A stretch of DNA of 64,000 nt from Modestobacter marinus (GTDB lineage: Bacteria > Actinomycetota > Actinomycetes > Mycobacteriales > Geodermatophilaceae), in assembly GCF_019799945.1 (NCBI RefSeq), contig NZ_JABGCH010000012.1, forward strand, positions 24,219 to 88,218, given 5' to 3'. Made by a program: the position numbers and the translations under genes. Below, piece after piece: positions 62,746 to 64,000 of the stretch. The notes below the pieces were generated by a model, which was not told the DNA's origin, searched no databases, and saw only the letters and a list, made by a program, of their open reading frames with translations. Numbering within the stretch: the first letter of the stretch is position 1; each line of letters begins with the position of its first letter.

Positions 62746-63180
62746 TCACAGGGGCAGGCTGTTACCTATAAGAGTGGCGATCAGGCCATTATGATGTACG
62801 GCGACGACGGTACCGCGTGATGGGCAAACAATCACGAGGTCGGCACCAACGAAGACGTCGTCGTAATGATCCGTGTACTGGGTCACGAAGTCTTCGAGGG
62901 ATTCGGCCGTGGTGAAGAAGGGACCTGCGGATGCACGGTAACTCTGCTCGGTCACAATGACCAGTAAGCCTGCGACCAGAGTCGCGCAGTGCTCGAGTAG
63001 GGCGGCATCCACCGAAGCCGGCTCAAGATCGTCGATCGGAAAGGTGGCCCAAACGGCTGGCTCCAAACCAATCACCTCCTCGAGGTCGTAGCCGTGTGAG
63101 CCCGGGAGTACCTCGGCCAAGATATGCTCAGCTAATGCCCAGTTCGGATGGGCTTTCGTACGCGAGTTCTCCCTAGCCAC
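62746..63180 (-). CDS. Probable immunity protein of a polymorphic toxin
   Basis: 144 residues, ATG start overlapping the upstream toxin gene by 8 nt. Acidic, with the segments HPNWALAEHILAEVLPGSHGYDLEEVIGLE, DAALLEHCATLVAGLLVIVTEQSY and FTTAESLEDFVTQYTDHYDDVFVGADLVIVCPSRGTVVAVHHNGLIATL. I do not recognise a named family. Small size, acidity, lower GC than the neighbours, and position directly after a toxin-like C-terminus are the marks of an immunity gene. The role is inferred from context. Confidence 0.5.
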   Translation of the reverse strand: MARENSRTKAHPNWALAEHILAEVLPGSHGYDLEEVIGLEPAVWATFPIDDLEPASVDAALLEHCATLVAGLLVIVTEQSYRASAGPFFTTAESLEDFVTQYTDHYDDVFVGADLVIVCPSRGTVVAVHHNGLIATLIGNSLPL

Positions 63181-64000
63181 GCTTCCACGTCTCCTGTCCG
63201 GAAATGAATGCCTTGTCAGTCACCCGCCACCCCCCCTTCGGCCCACGGTCTGGGTCGCGTAGTTCGCGGACCGTCACATGGGGGCCCTCATTTGTAGTCG
63301 CGTGACCCTTAGGTTCCCACTCAATCTTGACAGTTGTCCCATCCGGACGCTCCCCTTGCCACCAACCTGGTTTGATCTCTGTTAGCTCGTCCAACGATCC
63401 GCCAGCCGCCTCATTCGCCACGTCCAACAGCTCCTCCTGATCCTCGACTAAGTGACGCTCGCCTCGCTCTTCCGTTGGCGGAGGGTCGGCACCGGCTTCT
63501 GTAGCTTGACCTTCGTGTGCCTCGGACTGACCGGGTTCGGCGTTCTCGGTGGCGTCCAGCACTACCGCGTTGACCGGCTCGACCGGATCACCCACCGGCC
63601 GCACCGACTCCACCGGATCACCCACCGGCCGCACCGACTCCACCGGATCACCCACCGGCCGCACCGACTCCACCGGATCACCCACCGGCCGCACCGACTC
63701 CACCGGATCACCCACCGGCCGCACCGACTCCACCGGATCACCCACCGGCCGCACCGACTCCACCGGATCACCCACCGGCCGCACCGACTCCACCGGATCA
63801 CCCACCGGCACAGCCTCAACCGACTCGATGCTCGACGGCAGTTCCGCTCGACCCGGCTCCCTCGACGACGCCGGCGGATGCACGTCAGCCGTCGGCCCAA
63901 GCCCAGCTGAGTCGACGCGGTCCTGCTGCTCGGCCTGGGCTTCGGCCTGGGTCTCGGCCTGGGCTTCGGCCTGGGTCTCGGCCTGGGTCTCGGCCTGGGT
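63173..64000 (-). CDS. C-terminal part of a repeat-rich probable polymorphic toxin, 5' end outside the window
   Basis: The frame is open from the right edge (64000) to the stop at 63173, 275 codons; the GTG at 63883 is only the first start-like codon. Reading from the edge: repeated (T/A)QAE tetrads, then a linker, then seven VGDPVESVRP decapeptides, an acidic linker, and a C-terminal domain of about 80 residues containing PGWWQGERPDGTTVKIEWEP, TNEGPHVTVREL and VTDKAFISGQETW. That end resembles, by eye, C-terminal toxin domains of Rhs/WXG-type polymorphic toxins, and an immunity-like gene follows at once. Catalytic residues cannot be named. The long repeats would be a linker between an export or sheath domain and the toxin tip. 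Confidence 0.55.
   Translation of the reverse strand, partial: TQAETQAETQAEAQAETQAEAQAEQQDRVDSAGLGPTADVHPPASSREPGRAELPSSIESVEAVPVGDPVESVRPVGDPVESVRPVGDPVESVRPVGDPVESVRPVGDPVESVRPVGDPVESVRPVGDPVESVRPVGDPVEPVNAVVLDATENAEPGQSEAHEGQATEAGADPPPTEERGERHLVEDQEELLDVANEAAGGSLDELTEIKPGWWQGERPDGTTVKIEWEPKGHATTNEGPHVTVRELRDPDRGPKGGWRVTDKAFISGQETWKRG
63579..63810 (-). repeat. 30-bp tandem repeats in the toxin-like gene
   Basis: Seven full copies of a 30-bp unit (GCACCGACTCCACCGGATCA plus CCCACCGGCC) and a partial first copy, all but the last identical base for base. They code in frame for VGDPVESVRP. There are no spacers, so this is not a CRISPR array. Confidence 0.95.
63930..64000 (-). repeat. 12-bp tandem repeats at the window edge
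   Basis: About six copies of CTCGGCCTGGGT/CTTCGGCCTGGG-type units coding for QAE(T/A) in the toxin-like frame; the array continues past the edge. Confidence 0.85.

Noticed and set aside
63579-63810. Regular 30-bp repeats resembling a CRISPR array
   Set aside because: The units are directly adjacent with no spacers and encode VGDPVESVRP in frame.

Overview
This 64 kb window is very GC-rich, with dense, tightly packed genes, many GTG starts and about a dozen TAnnnT boxes placed 6-7 nt before a start codon. It carries a complete Pup-proteasome region, so it is a chromosomal segment of an actinobacterium. Gene content (HNH gene between pup and prcB, dispersed GAAGGACC hairpins, an intein-bearing Rv2578c-type protein) makes a Geodermatophilaceae-type genus such as Blastococcus, Geodermatophilus or Modestobacter my best guess; this is inference, not a measured placement.

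Layout. 1-4.95 kb: 3' end of a dGTPase-like HD gene, a membrane Ser/Thr kinase with a very long GTDPG-type repeat stalk, a tandem 89-bp repeat array and a PAC2-family gene. 5.2-15.8 kb: cobalamin-dependent methionine synthase, two HAD hydrolases, an amidohydrolase, a divergent RecB-like nuclease/TrmI pair and the proteasomal ATPase. 15.8-31.6 kb: dop, a frameshifted 2'-5' RNA ligase gene, pup, an endonuclease VII-like HNH gene, prcB, prcA, pafA, an SDR, a DUF3866 gene, pafB-pafC, tatA, tatC, a lipid kinase and helY. 31.6-35 kb: a DUF4333 gene, a 5'-3' exonuclease, an M24 peptidase and an Lrp/AsnC regulator. From memory, the order from metH/PAC2 to pepE follows the M. tuberculosis Rv2089c-Rv2125 region with local insertions.

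35-45 kb is more accessory: a decayed cupin gene, an orphan contractile-tail sheath gene, a radical SAM gene interrupted by a LAGLIDADG intein behind an exact LexA box, a Cys-rich DUF1540-like gene, a degenerate recombinase-like gene, a GCS2-type ligase, an HpcH/HpaI aldolase, an acyltransferase, a lipase-maturation-factor protein and a GNAT enzyme. 45.1-52.0 kb holds a divergent lysine-degradation cluster: kamA, then kdd, an amidohydrolase, kamD, kamE and kal. It supplies the route from lysine to 3-keto-5-aminohexanoate and the late ammonia-lyase step; the cleavage enzyme and CoA transferase are not in the window.

52-62.2 kb: lnt, fxsA, rbpA (behind an exact sigma-R-type promoter), a thymidine kinase, an MFS protein, an acyltransferase, a GDPD enzyme, a small Cys-rich protein, a lipoprotein and a UvrA-like ABC protein. 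From 62.2 kb to the right edge the composition and style change: two perfect palindromes, about 500 bp without a supportable gene, then a probable immunity gene and the C-terminal part of a repeat-rich probable polymorphic toxin that runs off the window. Protein quality control (Pup system), DNA-damage control (PafBC, LexA box) and lysine catabolism are the main themes. No tRNA, rRNA, CRISPR array or transposase was recognised.
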